Below are positions 1 through 7,737 of a stretch of DNA of 12,886 nt, piece after piece (the first letter of the stretch is position 1; every line of letters begins with the position of its first letter). The DNA is from Bacteroidales bacterium (GTDB taxonomy: Bacteria; Bacteroidota; Bacteroidia; Bacteroidales; Muribaculaceae). The position numbers were made by a program, and so were the translations under genes. The notes beneath the pieces are model-generated. The model did no database searches and was not told the DNA's origin. It saw only the letters and a list, made by a program, of their open reading frames with translations. Location of the stretch: contig SFMJ01000032.1 of assembly GCA_004553095.1 (NCBI GenBank), positions 1-12,886 of the forward strand, written 5' to 3'.

Positions 1-727
1 GTCTCCCTGTATCTGCTGCAAGACCAGAACGCCTTCCCCTGATTGACGCCACGCTTCGCGTAGCGTTGCACCATCGGCGCCCCGCACTTAGGACATGTCG
101 GAGCTCCTTCCGTCACACTCTGTTGCCGTTGCACTTCGAGGCGCTCTTTTGTCATGTTCTCAGCAAAACCTCCCTCCTGCTTGAATGTCTCAAGCCTATT
201 GTCTAAATATCGAGTTATCATGCTGTTGACACGCGAGCATAGAACCAGTAGAGCATTGGCTGAACAAATCATGTCGTCACTCTCTATCCAAGGGTCAAAA
301 CGCTCCTTCTGCTTGAGCACATGCTCCGTCATATCATGCATGATGTCCTCGCCATAGTTTGGCGCATCCGGCTTTATCGTTCTCAGTTTTATGGCTTCGG
401 GGTGGTCGTTGCGCCACGCCACTTGCTTGTTGGCCATAAGGATAAAGGCGTATAATCATTGCTCAGCTCGTTGATGCTGGCGCGAGCCACATCCACCAAC
501 TTCATCTCAGTCTCTTTAGATGTCTGATGGCGCGATACTCCTTCGGCGATATTTGCCTGACCCGAACGAGCCGCCTGTGTCATCTGGTCGAATAATCTGC
601 CGCATGGGTCGTTGCTCTGGTTCAGGAAGCGCCGGCAGAAGCTGAACGTCCCCAACTGGATTATGCCGGCAAGCACCCACATATCCATATACATATATCC
701 GGCAGTAGATCCGAACTTCACTCCCAT
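1..727 (-). pseudogene. Four-helix-bundle suffix-domain protein with C-terminal zinc ribbon, frameshifted and cut by the window edge
   Basis: The first part, from ATG at 727, reads as a four-helix-bundle protein of the kind common in Bacteroidetes: motif Q-A-A-R-S-G-x-x-N-I-A-E-G, then T-S-K-E-T-E-x-K-L-x-x-V-A-R-A-S. After S-N-D-Y (about 449-456) this frame ends quickly at 389. The neighbouring frame continues the same protein without a stop to base 1: A-F-I-L-M-A-N-K-Q, I-M-H-D-M-T-E-H-V-L-K-Q-K, then a zinc-ribbon-like C-P-K-C-G-A-P-M (about 80-97) and F-W-S-C-S-R-Y near the edge, similar to topoisomerase-type zinc fingers. One missing base would restore N-D-Y-[D/E]-A-F, which fits the family; two extra bases would also explain it. 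Family members often lie beside rRNA or mobile DNA and have no established biochemical role. It is either a recent pseudogene or a sequencing error. It follows a lipoprotein gene on the same strand with a 70-nt gap. Confidence 0.8.
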
Positions 728-758
728 ATTCTTTCTTCTTTTTAATTATTTTATTTTC

Positions 759-792
759 GTTCCTGACGTTCCTGATGTTCTTGCGTTCTTGG
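759..792. repeat. Short degenerate tandem repeat, four copies of GTTCYTGAY
   Basis: Four consecutive 8-9 bp units (GTTCCTGAC, GTTCCTGAT, GTTCTTGC, GTTCTTGG) fill the gap between the lipoprotein and the frameshifted downstream gene. It looks like a simple intergenic repeat of slippage origin. I see no stem followed by a T-run here, so it is not an obvious terminator. Confidence 0.6.
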
Positions 793-797
793 CTTTT

Positions 798-1433
798 TTA
801 GAAGGGGAGGCCGGTGGCTATGTAGCCTATTTTTACTTCGTCTCCGAGGAGCGAGGCGCGGGGCGGCAGTTTGCCGTCGCAGAGGGCTTCCCCTTGCTCG
901 TCACTCAGGTTGGTCTCATCCACCCCGAAGTAGAGCCCGTTCCACTTCCAGTACCATACCCCGGTATCATCCAGGTCGATCCATTCCGACTCAACCCCCT
1001 TCAGCCCCAAGACGCGCTTGAAACTGTCGCCGACACGCAACTCCCCATCCGGCGTGTTCACACTCAGCTCATTCCCCTCCAAGGCAATCACATCCACTTC
1101 GCCCCGCATGAAGTCATAGACCGTGAATTGAGGCACATTATTCAGCAAGAAGGTATATGCCATAGCATCGGGTGTCGGCGTGGTAACCATCGCATCATAG
1201 AGATAATCCACCACCGGCGGCAATGCCGAGATCTTTTCCCCCACATGCACCGCGCCTATCGAATCTGCCGTGATATAAAACACACTATCCCCCAATACTG
1301 CACTCACCTCAGTGCCTGCCGTGCTGTCTGACATATCCATACTATCTTGACGATCCTCCTTGAGACCCTTGGTCCCACAGGATGCTATCACCACCGACAT
1401 CAGCCCGATGGCTGTAAGATTCTTCAATCTCAT
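798..1433 (-). CDS. Putative lipoprotein of unknown function
   Basis: A 211-residue protein with a lipoprotein signal peptide: basic start M-R-L-K, hydrophobic stretch 6-17 and lipobox I-A-S-C with Cys19, so it should be lipid-anchored in the envelope. Just after the Cys is a Ser/Asp-rich linker with four D-S-x sequons (residues 30-32, 36-38, 49-51, 57-59) matching the Bacteroidetes O-glycosylation motif. The mature part has an aromatic patch (V-W-Y-W-K-W-N-G-L-Y-F-G, 159-170) and ends in A-T-G-L-P-F. I do not recognise the family. A GTG 12 bases upstream is in frame, but the ATG at 1433 gives the better signal peptide. It lies 53 nt after the antiporter on the same strand, so it may share its transcript; no clear promoter TAnnTTTG is seen in the gap. 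Confidence 0.8.
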   Translation of the reverse strand: MRLKNLTAIGLMSVVIASCGTKGLKEDRQDSMDMSDSTAGTEVSAVLGDSVFYITADSIGAVHVGEKISALPPVVDYLYDAMVTTPTPDAMAYTFLLNNVPQFTVYDFMRGEVDVIALEGNELSVNTPDGELRVGDSFKRVLGLKGVESEWIDLDDTGVWYWKWNGLYFGVDETNLSDEQGEALCDGKLPPRASLLGDEVKIGYIATGLPF

Positions 1434-1473
1434 ACCTAATTCCACTTTGTTGTAATATATTGATTTGTATGTT

Positions 1474-1487
1474 AGAGCGTACGCTCT
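1474..1487. promoter_or_regulatory. Perfect 14-bp palindrome at the antiporter stop codon
   Basis: AGAGCGTACGCTCT is a perfect palindrome that touches the antiporter stop codon (1487-1489) and lies in the gap before the lipoprotein gene. As RNA it gives only a 5-bp stem with a 4-nt loop, and no T-run follows on the minus strand, so a terminator is unlikely. A protein-binding site or chance are both possible. Confidence 0.3.
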
Positions 1488-3844
1488 TATTTCTTTCCGT
1501 CTGTTTCCCCCTTGAGGGCATCGAAGTAATCGGGATCACCCACCACCCAGATCACATCATCCGCTTGGAGCACCAACTCCGGCAATGCCGGCATGAACTC
1601 CTCCTTGCGCTTCACCTTGACGATCATCGAGTAGAAGTCATGGCGCAGGTCGGTGTCGCGAAGCTGCATGCCCACCACCGGCGACTCCGCCGTCAGTCTC
1701 AGGCTGGCGATCTCCAAGGGCTTCCACGTGCGAATCTCTCGCTCCATCGCCAACCGACGCGACTCCTCCAAGTCAATGTTGAGCCGGCGCAACTGCTCGT
1801 CGGTGCCTATCACGCCGATCACATCTCCCGGCAAGATACGAGCCTCCTTCGCCGGCAAGGGCATATAGCTCTCTCCCCGCTGGATGCTCGACACACTCAC
1901 CCCATAGTCGCGACGCAACCCCGAGTCCATAAGACGGTCCCCGGCGAAGGGTGTGTCATGGTCGATCTCGATGAAGGCCTGGTGCATATCATCTACCAAG
2001 TTATTGTTCACTCCGAGACGTGTGTTCTCCCGGATGTTGAGATTCTCTAAGAATTTGTTCTCCATGCGGCTGTAACGCCTCACCAACTTGCGCCCCGACA
2101 ACGTGGCAATCACCACGAAGCACACCGCGCCGACCACCCATCCGATCAGCGTCGAATAGGATGCCACCGATGTGAAGTATATCACAAAGAAGAGCGCCAC
2201 AAGATAGCGGATGATGCGCATGATGATCAACGGCACATCGGCAAAGGCTGCTGTCTGGTGTAGACGGATCTTCTCCGAAGTCTTGGTGCTGCTCGATGTC
2301 AAGGCATAGATGAAGGGGATCATCGCCGCCGCTGTCACTACCGTGGCTATCACATGGCCGAAGTCGCCGAGATATTTCTCCGACATCGGAAACACCACCT
2401 TCTGCGCTACCAGCAACTCTGCCAGCAAGATCACCGAGTAGAGTAGGATCCTCCATATATAGCGTCCCAACACCTCCTTCCAGAGGCGACGGGTCTCGTT
2501 AGTGTCATAACTCTGTCCCGAATAGCGGTCGATAAGAAATCGCAACCCCTCCGGGAGATGCCGCTCGATAAAGTCGGCTGCCGGTGCCGCAAGTTTAATG
2601 AAGTAGGGCGTCGTGAAGATCGTCACCACCGACACCGCCACGATGATAGGGTAGAGGCTCGGCTCAAGCACCCCGAGGCTCATCCCCAACGAGGCGATGA
2701 TGAAGGAGAACTCTCCGATCTGTGTCAGCGTAAAGCCACTCTCGATTGCCACCCGCAGGTTCTGACCCGTCACAAGCATTCCCAGCGTGCCGAAGATGAT
2801 CATACCGACGATCACAACACCCGCTAAGAGCAGGATCTCTCCCCAATATTCCACCAATACCGCCGGATCCACCATCATACCCACAGATATAAAAAAGACT
2901 GCCCCGAAGAGGTTCTTGATCGGTGTCACCACCTTCTCGATACGCTCTGCCATCACTGTGCCTGCCAAGACCGAGCCCATCACGAAGGCCCCCAACTCAA
3001 GCGAAAATCCGCATGCCACGCTAAATACTGACATGGCAAAACATAACCCCATCGACACCACCAAGAGGCTCTCATCGTTGAGATGTCGTCGCCGGAGGGT
3101 CAGCAAGGTCGGCAGCAGATAGACCCCGACCACGAACCAGATAATCAGGAAGAACACCAGCTTGCCGATCGAGAAGAGCAGCTCGCCACCCTCCACATCG
3201 CCCACCGCCATCGAGGAGAGCAACACCAGCATCAAGACCGCAAAGAGGTCTTCGATGATCAGCACCGCCAACACCAAGGAGGCAAATTTGCGTTGCCGCA
3301 TTCCCAAGTCGCTCAGAGCCTTCATGATAATCGTAGTCGATGACATCGAGATCATCCCCCCGAGGAAGATCCGGTTGATCATATTCAACCCCAAGATATA
3401 GCCGACGCCAAAACCGGCAAAGGTCATCCCCGTGATAACTATCAGCGCCGTGAAGATGGCGGAGCTCCCCGACTTCAGCAACTTGCGGAAGGAGAACTCC
3501 AACCCAATGGTAAACATCAGAATCACTATACCCAACTCCGCCCAAAAGTCGATGTTCTCAGCATTGCCGATCGAGGGTAGATAACTGAACGCCGGACTCG
3601 CCAAGAAGCCGGCAAGGATATAGCCCAACACCACCGGCTGCTTCAGCCGCTTGAAGAGCAATGTCACAATCGCCCCAAGCAGGAGGATCCATGCCAAGTC
3701 GGCAATCATCCCGTTGGTGTGCTGTGACGACATATCTGCCTTAGAGGTCGGGTCGATGGCTTGCTGCAGTTGCTGCATCTCCGTCGCCATCGTCTGCTCC
3801 GGAAGTCCGGCATATATCGACATTATCGGTAGTGGGGTGGTCAT
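1487..3844 (-). CDS. CPA2-family cation:proton antiporter with two C-terminal RCK-C (TrkA_C) domains
   Basis: An inner-membrane monovalent cation/H+ antiporter of the CPA2/KefB type, 785 residues from the ATG at 3844. The Na+/H+-exchanger domain occupies about 46-415: K-Q-P-x-V-L-G-Y-I-L-A-G (68-79), the ion-site motif I-I-E-D (E198, D199), and P-I-K-N-L-F-G-A-V-F-F-I-S-V-G-M (308-323). About four more membrane segments follow (465-480, 497-515, 545-560, 565-580). The cytosolic end has two TrkA_C-like domains, about 605-690 and 705-780, each with a G-D-V-I / D-D-V-I-W-V-V-G-D core, but no NAD-binding RCK_N domain. Role inferred from family: pH, Na+ or K+ homeostasis, gated through the RCK-C part. 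The start is uncertain: Met38 (AAGG six bases upstream) or Met46 also fit, because the first 45 residues are polar and precede the first helix. It begins 6 nt after the AI-2E-family gene, so the two are probably one operon. Confidence 0.93.
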   Translation of the reverse strand: MTTPLPIMSIYAGLPEQTMATEMQQLQQAIDPTSKADMSSQHTNGMIADLAWILLLGAIVTLLFKRLKQPVVLGYILAGFLASPAFSYLPSIGNAENIDFWAELGIVILMFTIGLEFSFRKLLKSGSSAIFTALIVITGMTFAGFGVGYILGLNMINRIFLGGMISMSSTTIIMKALSDLGMRQRKFASLVLAVLIIEDLFAVLMLVLLSSMAVGDVEGGELLFSIGKLVFFLIIWFVVGVYLLPTLLTLRRRHLNDESLLVVSMGLCFAMSVFSVACGFSLELGAFVMGSVLAGTVMAERIEKVVTPIKNLFGAVFFISVGMMVDPAVLVEYWGEILLLAGVVIVGMIIFGTLGMLVTGQNLRVAIESGFTLTQIGEFSFIIASLGMSLGVLEPSLYPIIVAVSVVTIFTTPYFIKLAAPAADFIERHLPEGLRFLIDRYSGQSYDTNETRRLWKEVLGRYIWRILLYSVILLAELLVAQKVVFPMSEKYLGDFGHVIATVVTAAAMIPFIYALTSSSTKTSEKIRLHQTAAFADVPLIIMRIIRYLVALFFVIYFTSVASYSTLIGWVVGAVCFVVIATLSGRKLVRRYSRMENKFLENLNIRENTRLGVNNNLVDDMHQAFIEIDHDTPFAGDRLMDSGLRRDYGVSVSSIQRGESYMPLPAKEARILPGDVIGVIGTDEQLRRLNIDLEESRRLAMEREIRTWKPLEIASLRLTAESPVVGMQLRDTDLRHDFYSMIVKVKRKEEFMPALPELVLQADDVIWVVGDPDYFDALKGETDGKK

Positions 3845-3850
3845 ATTGAG

Positions 3851-4933
3851 CTATTCTATTTGCTTTTCGACTACGTAATGCTTGTAATAGGAGAGTAGCA
3901 GGGTGGTCAAGGGGAGGGCGATGATGAGTCCCATGAATCCGAGGATGCTTCCCCACACGGAGAGTGCCAACAGGATAATCGCCGGATTCAATCCCATCAC
4001 CTTGCCCATAATCTTCGGAGTCAGCACCAAGTCCTGGATGCACTGCACCACGACATATACCGCCATCGACTCCCAGAAAATGAGCCAGAAACCGCCACCC
4101 GTGCCGGCAGCATAGACCAAGCAGAGCAATGCCGTGATCGGCAGGGAGATCAGCTGCAGGTAGGGCACCATATTCAGCATGCCGATGAAGAGGCCCAACA
4201 CCACTGCCATCGGCAGCCCGATGATCAGAAAACCGATGGCGAAGAGGATGCCCACCGACATGGCTATGATGAATTGCCCACGGAAGTAGCGGTTCATCGA
4301 GTCGGTGATATCTTTGATGATGGTGAGCACAAGGCGGCGATGTGCCGGCGGGATGAGCCCGCGTGCCCCCTTCTCCAGCTTCTCGTAGTCGAGCATGATG
4401 AAGAGCAGGTAGAGCAACACCACCATCCAACTCACCACATCCGCCACGATAGCCACGCCCGAGGTCAGCACATTCCACGAGGAGGATAGTGTCTTCTGTA
4501 TCAGGTCTTTCCACTCCTCGCGCGAGAGAAGACGCGACAGCTGGTTGAAGTCGATGTTGTCGCGGATGAACTGGTGGATATTCTCCGAGATATAGGGTAT
4601 CTGGATCTGCTTGGTGGCGTAGGCCTTCACCACTGCCGCCATCTGGCTACATTCGTTCGCCAAGTAGGGAAAGAAGATCCAACAGAATATGCCGAAAACT
4701 GTCAGCACCTCCAACAGGGTGAAGGTCACCGGCAAGAATCGCCGCTTCAGATGCATCCAGCGCTTGTTCCACTTCACTATCGGCTCTAACATATAGGCGA
4801 TAAGACATGCCACCAAAAATGGCAATAACACGCCGCTAAGTGCATCCAAGGCAAACACCACCGCGGCGATGATGCAGAGCGTAAACAAAATCCGCATCAC
4901 CCGATCAAATGTATAAGGTCGTCGTTGTTCCAT
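3851..4933 (-). CDS. AI-2E family transporter (PerM/UPF0118)
   Basis: A 360-residue polytopic membrane protein of the AI-2E/PerM family. Paired hydrophobic helices lie near 14-48, then 66-92, a soluble periplasm-type stretch about 95-155, and a helix-rich C-terminal half (158-185, 218-275, 280-300, 315-350). Family-type motifs are L-N-M-V-P-Y-L (253-259), P-K-I-M-G-K-x-M-G-L-N-P (306-317) and W-G-x-I-L-G-F-M-G-L-I-I-A-L-P-L (327-342). Some relatives export autoinducer-2 and others act as Na+/H+ antiporters; the substrate here cannot be told. Its place 6 nt upstream of a CPA2 antiporter favours an ion-related job, but that is inference. It is divergent from dacB across a 159-nt promoter region. 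Confidence 0.92.
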   Translation of the reverse strand: MEQRRPYTFDRVMRILFTLCIIAAVVFALDALSGVLLPFLVACLIAYMLEPIVKWNKRWMHLKRRFLPVTFTLLEVLTVFGIFCWIFFPYLANECSQMAAVVKAYATKQIQIPYISENIHQFIRDNIDFNQLSRLLSREEWKDLIQKTLSSSWNVLTSGVAIVADVVSWMVVLLYLLFIMLDYEKLEKGARGLIPPAHRRLVLTIIKDITDSMNRYFRGQFIIAMSVGILFAIGFLIIGLPMAVVLGLFIGMLNMVPYLQLISLPITALLCLVYAAGTGGGFWLIFWESMAVYVVVQCIQDLVLTPKIMGKVMGLNPAIILLALSVWGSILGFMGLIIALPLTTLLLSYYKHYVVEKQIE

Positions 4934-5003
4934 AACAATACTCTTAGGGTAAACAATTTTGACATCAAAAAAAGCTTATTTCTACCCCTTTTTAATTATA
5001 ATA

Positions 5004-5011
5004 CAAATATA
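5004..5011 (-). promoter_or_regulatory. Candidate -7 element for the AI-2E/antiporter operon
   Basis: On the minus strand 5011-5004 reads TATATTTG, matching the Bacteroidetes -7 consensus TAnnTTTG, about 70 nt before the AI-2E-family ATG. No TTTG is found at the expected -33 distance, so this is only a weak promoter call. Confidence 0.4.
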
Positions 5012-5020
5012 ACGACTTTT

Positions 5021-5052
5021 TTTGTGATTACCACTTTCTTTGGCTAAATTTG
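5021..5052 (+). promoter_or_regulatory. Bacteroidetes-type promoter for dacB
   Basis: TTTG at 5021-5024 and TAAATTTG at 5045-5052 are separated by 20 nt, matching the sigma-ABfr consensus TTTG-N19-21-TAnnTTTG. Transcription should start near 5059, leaving a leader of about 33 nt before the ATG at 5093. Confidence 0.8.
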
Positions 5053-5092
5053 TATTTTCTGAGGTTTTTTATCCTTAAAAAGTCCCTATCCT

Positions 5093-6301
5093 ATGAATAG
5101 ATTCCTGCTTTCTATCTTTCTGCTCTCTTTGGCTCTCATCTTGAGGGCTGATCCGGTGTCCGATTTCACAGCTTCTCCCGCCGTCGATGCTGATAACACC
5201 TCGATCCTCGTCGTCGACCTGAAGTCGGGCAAAAAGATCATCTCCCATAATGCAGACCTCCCACTGATCCCCGCCTCAATTACGAAGAGTGTCACCATAG
5301 CCACACTCCTGAGCAAGGTGGGTGAGGACTACCAATATACCACGCCGGTCTTCCTCAACGCCCCTGTCGATGACGGTATCGTCGAGGGTGACATCATCGT
5401 CGAAGCCTCCGGCGACCCTGCCATCAACACGGTCCACGACCCCAAGTCCGATGATTTCATAGCCGAAATCGTGGCAGGACTCAAGGCTCTCGGAGTCGAT
5501 ACAATCCGCGGTAAAATCGTGGTGGATGAATCGAAATTCCCCGGCCCCTCCATCAACCCCACCTGGCAGACGGGCGACCTCGGTTATGCTTACGGCACCG
5601 GCACTCACGGCTTTAACTTCCATGACAATGCCTCCGGCAATAAGTCGGTGCAAAATCCTATCGCCAATTTCCAATCGCTTCTCACCAACTCTTTGAAGGC
5701 TGCCGGTATCACCATCCAAGCCCTCAACGTCAAGGGTTCCGACCACGACTTCGTGCCGGTGTGCCGACATGTCTCTCCAACCATCGACGAGATAATGAGA
5801 TCTTGCATGATGCGCAGCGACAACCAATATGCCGAGGCTATGCTACGCCTCGTCGGCGCTACCTACGGCGATAAGGGATCCACCGCCGTAGGTGCAGAGC
5901 AGATGCTCTCCTTCTGGCGACATAAACATGCCAACCTCAAAGGGGTGAAGATCGTCGATGGCTCCGGTCTCTCACGCTCTAACAGGATCACTGCTCTCTT
6001 TATGGCTGATATGCTTCGCATCATGTCGAAGAACCCCTATTATGCTTCATTCTTCCCTCTCGCCGGATTAGAGGGTACTCTCAAACACCTCCTCGCCAAG
6101 ACTCCCCTCGAAGGGTATCTGGCTCTCAAAACCGGTTCGATGAGGGGTGTACAATGCTACGCCGGCTATAAACTCGACGATGACTACGCTCCCACCCACA
6201 TTGTAGTGGTGATGCTCAACAACTTGCCCGACCGAGCCGAAGCCAGACGCCAATTAAATACTCTGCTGCTAAAAACCTTCCTGCCCAACTATAATCCGTA
6301 A
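5093..6301 (+). CDS. dacB: D-alanyl-D-alanine carboxypeptidase/endopeptidase, PBP4 type (peptidase S13)
   Basis: A periplasmic penicillin-binding protein that cleaves the terminal D-Ala and/or the D-Ala-mDAP cross-link of peptidoglycan. All three active-site motifs are present: S-I-T-K (S62, K65), S-D-N (242-244) and K-T-G (346-348), plus the family block D-G-S-G-L-S-R (289-295). A signal peptide is clear (residues 1-19, cleavage near R-A-D). At 402 residues it is shorter than the E. coli enzyme (about 477), so the inserted domains between SxxK and SxN are reduced. The ATG at 5093 gives the signal peptide and sits just behind a consensus promoter. It is transcribed alone or with the genes downstream; the 138-nt gap after it holds a tandem repeat and no clear terminator. 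Confidence 0.95.
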   Translation: MNRFLLSIFLLSLALILRADPVSDFTASPAVDADNTSILVVDLKSGKKIISHNADLPLIPASITKSVTIATLLSKVGEDYQYTTPVFLNAPVDDGIVEGDIIVEASGDPAINTVHDPKSDDFIAEIVAGLKALGVDTIRGKIVVDESKFPGPSINPTWQTGDLGYAYGTGTHGFNFHDNASGNKSVQNPIANFQSLLTNSLKAAGITIQALNVKGSDHDFVPVCRHVSPTIDEIMRSCMMRSDNQYAEAMLRLVGATYGDKGSTAVGAEQMLSFWRHKHANLKGVKIVDGSGLSRSNRITALFMADMLRIMSKNPYYASFFPLAGLEGTLKHLLAKTPLEGYLALKTGSMRGVQCYAGYKLDDDYAPTHIVVVMLNNLPDRAEARRQLNTLLLKTFLPNYNP

Positions 6302-6372
6302 GCCCCAAAGGCCCAATGAGCCAAAAGGCCCAATGAGCCCCAAAGGCCCAATGAGCCCCATAAGCCCTATCA
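6302..6372. repeat. 18-bp tandem repeat array, about four copies
   Basis: Units at 6302-6319, 6320-6336, 6337-6354 and 6355-6372. The consensus is GCCCCAAAGGCCCAATGA; the second unit is 17 bp and the fourth is diverged. The array starts directly after the dacB stop codon. G/C-rich halves could form weak hairpins, but no T-run follows each unit. It resembles the GGCCC/AAGG intergenic repeats often seen in Bacteroidales. Confidence 0.85.
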
Positions 6373-6439
6373 GCCTCTTTTTAACAAAATTTACATCTTG
6401 CAGAAAAAATAATATCTACCTCCTCACGTTATCTTACAA

Positions 6440-7000
6440 ATGAATAAATCGAAAATCAACGAAATAAAGAACCGAGTCTACGAGGCCGAAGGCCTCTTGG
6501 AACTCCTCACGAATCGTCCGGAGATCACCGATTCGATCCTTCCCCTCGTGGCTAAGCGCCTCGATGAGGCTCAATCTATGCTAAAGCAACTGCCGGCAGA
6601 GCCTACCCCGGAGCCAACCCTCGAGCCAACCCTCGAGCCAACCCTCGAGCCCGAACCGACTCTCGAGCCGGAGCCCGACCCCGAGCCGGTATATGAATCA
6701 GAGCAGGAACCCGATCCCGAGCCGGTATATGAATCAGAGCCGGAACCCGATCCCGAGCCGGTCTCCCTGTCTTCTCATGCTCGATTCAATCCCCCGGCTT
6801 TCTGTCTGAATGACCGATTCCGATTCCGCCGCTCGATCTTCGGCGGTAGCGATGCCGAGTTCAACGCCGCGATGCGTCATATCGCCACCCTCCCCGATTA
6901 TCAGGATGCCCTCCGTTATCTCGGCGAGGAGATGGGTGTTGACCTCGAGGATGAGGATGTGGTAGATTTCCTCGAAATCCTTAAGCCCTGCTGGTCATGA
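6440..7000 (+). CDS. Conserved hypothetical protein with Pro/Glu repeat linker
   Basis: A 186-residue soluble protein with no signal peptide. Residues 1-52 are a predicted helical head. Residues 53-108 are a low-complexity linker of P-T-L-E and 12-residue E-P-E-P-D-P-E-P-V-Y-E-S repeats. Residues 119-186 form a compact acidic C-terminal domain starting F-C-L-N-D-R-F-R-F-R-R-S-I-F-G-G-S-D-A-E-F and ending D-V-V-D-F-L-E-I-L-K. That C-terminal block recalls small uncharacterised Bacteroidales proteins with the pattern N-D-[R/K]-F-R-F-R-R-x-[I/L]-F-G-x-S-D; I cannot assign a function. The stop overlaps the rsmI start (ATGA, 6997-7000), which implies translational coupling. The linker is built from perfect DNA repeats, so its length likely varies between strains. 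Confidence 0.85.
   Translation: MNKSKINEIKNRVYEAEGLLELLTNRPEITDSILPLVAKRLDEAQSMLKQLPAEPTPEPTLEPTLEPTLEPEPTLEPEPDPEPVYESEQEPDPEPVYESEPEPDPEPVSLSSHARFNPPAFCLNDRFRFRRSIFGGSDAEFNAAMRHIATLPDYQDALRYLGEEMGVDLEDEDVVDFLEILKPCWS
6609..6763. repeat. Coding tandem repeats: 12-bp units, then 36-bp units
   Basis: Inside the Pro/Glu-linker gene, GAGCCAACCCTC is repeated three times in a row (from about 6609), followed by about two and a half copies of a 36-bp unit (6671-6763) encoding E-P-D-P-E-P-V-Y-E-S. Both periods are multiples of three, so copy-number change would keep the frame. Confidence 0.8.
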
Positions 7001-7704
7001 GCGGTATGCTACATATTGTCCCTACGCCCGTTGGCAACCTCGAGGATATGACCTTCCGCGCGGTTCGTGTCCTCAAGGAGGCGGATCTGATACTCGCCGA
7101 GGATACCCGCACCAGCGCCGTGCTCATGAAGCATTACGATATCCACACCCCGATGCGAAGCCATCACCGCAATAATGAGCATCGCGCCGTCGACGGTATC
7201 GTCGAGGATCTCCTCGCCGGCAAGGATATCGCGCTGGTTTCCGATGCCGGTACACCCGGCATCTGCGATCCCGGGTTTATGCTCGCCCGTGCTTGCCGCG
7301 ATGCCGGCATCGAGGTGGAGTGCCTCCCCGGGCCTACGGCCTTCGTGCCGGCACTCGTCGCCTCCGGAATACCTTGCGACCGTTTCGTGTTCGAAGGTTT
7401 CCTCCCTCTCAAGAAGGGTCTCGCTACTCGACTCGCCCAACTCGCCGCCGATCCCCGCACGGTTATCATTTACGAGTCTCCCGTGAGACTCCCTCGCACT
7501 CTGAAAAATCTCGCACAGGCTTTCGGCCCGCAACGTATCGCCGCCGTTTGCCGCGAGATCTCAAAACTCCACGAGGAGATCCTGAAAGATTCTCTCGAAA
7601 ACCTGGTGGAGCATTTCTCTCAGAACATTCCCAAGGGTGAGATTGTTATTGTTATTGAACCGGCTCCGCGCCGTGCCGGTAAAAAAGACGACTACCCTGA
7701 TTGA
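6997..7704 (+). CDS. rsmI: 16S rRNA (cytidine(1402)-2'-O)-methyltransferase RsmI
   Basis: A tetrapyrrole-methylase-fold enzyme that uses SAM to methylate the 2'-O of C1402 in the decoding centre of 16S rRNA. Seen in order: P-T-P-V-G-N-L-E-D (9-17), A-E-D-T-R-T-S (34-40), R-S-H-H (54-57), V-S-D-A-G-T-P-G-I-C-D-P-G (81-93), L-P-G-P-T-A (110-115), F-V-F-E-G-F-L-P (130-137) and a K-G-E-I-V-I-V-I strand (213-220). At 235 residues it has the methylase domain without the extra C-terminal tail of the E. coli protein, as usual for Bacteroidetes. The start overlaps the upstream stop by four bases (ATGA); Met4 is an alternative. Confidence 0.96.
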   Translation: MSGMLHIVPTPVGNLEDMTFRAVRVLKEADLILAEDTRTSAVLMKHYDIHTPMRSHHRNNEHRAVDGIVEDLLAGKDIALVSDAGTPGICDPGFMLARACRDAGIEVECLPGPTAFVPALVASGIPCDRFVFEGFLPLKKGLATRLAQLAADPRTVIIYESPVRLPRTLKNLAQAFGPQRIAAVCREISKLHEEILKDSLENLVEHFSQNIPKGEIVIVIEPAPRRAGKKDDYPD

Positions 7705-7737
7705 GTTTGAAAAATATTAACTTAAATATTTCCTATT

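Noticed and set aside
612..1331. Long plus-strand open frame opposite the lipoprotein gene
   Set aside because: It has no family resemblance and is rich in His/Arg/Gln as expected for the reverse of a real gene; the minus frame has a proper signal peptide and lipobox.
2001..3545. Several open frames in other phases within the antiporter gene
   Set aside because: They lie inside a well-recognised membrane protein and show low-complexity shadow composition.
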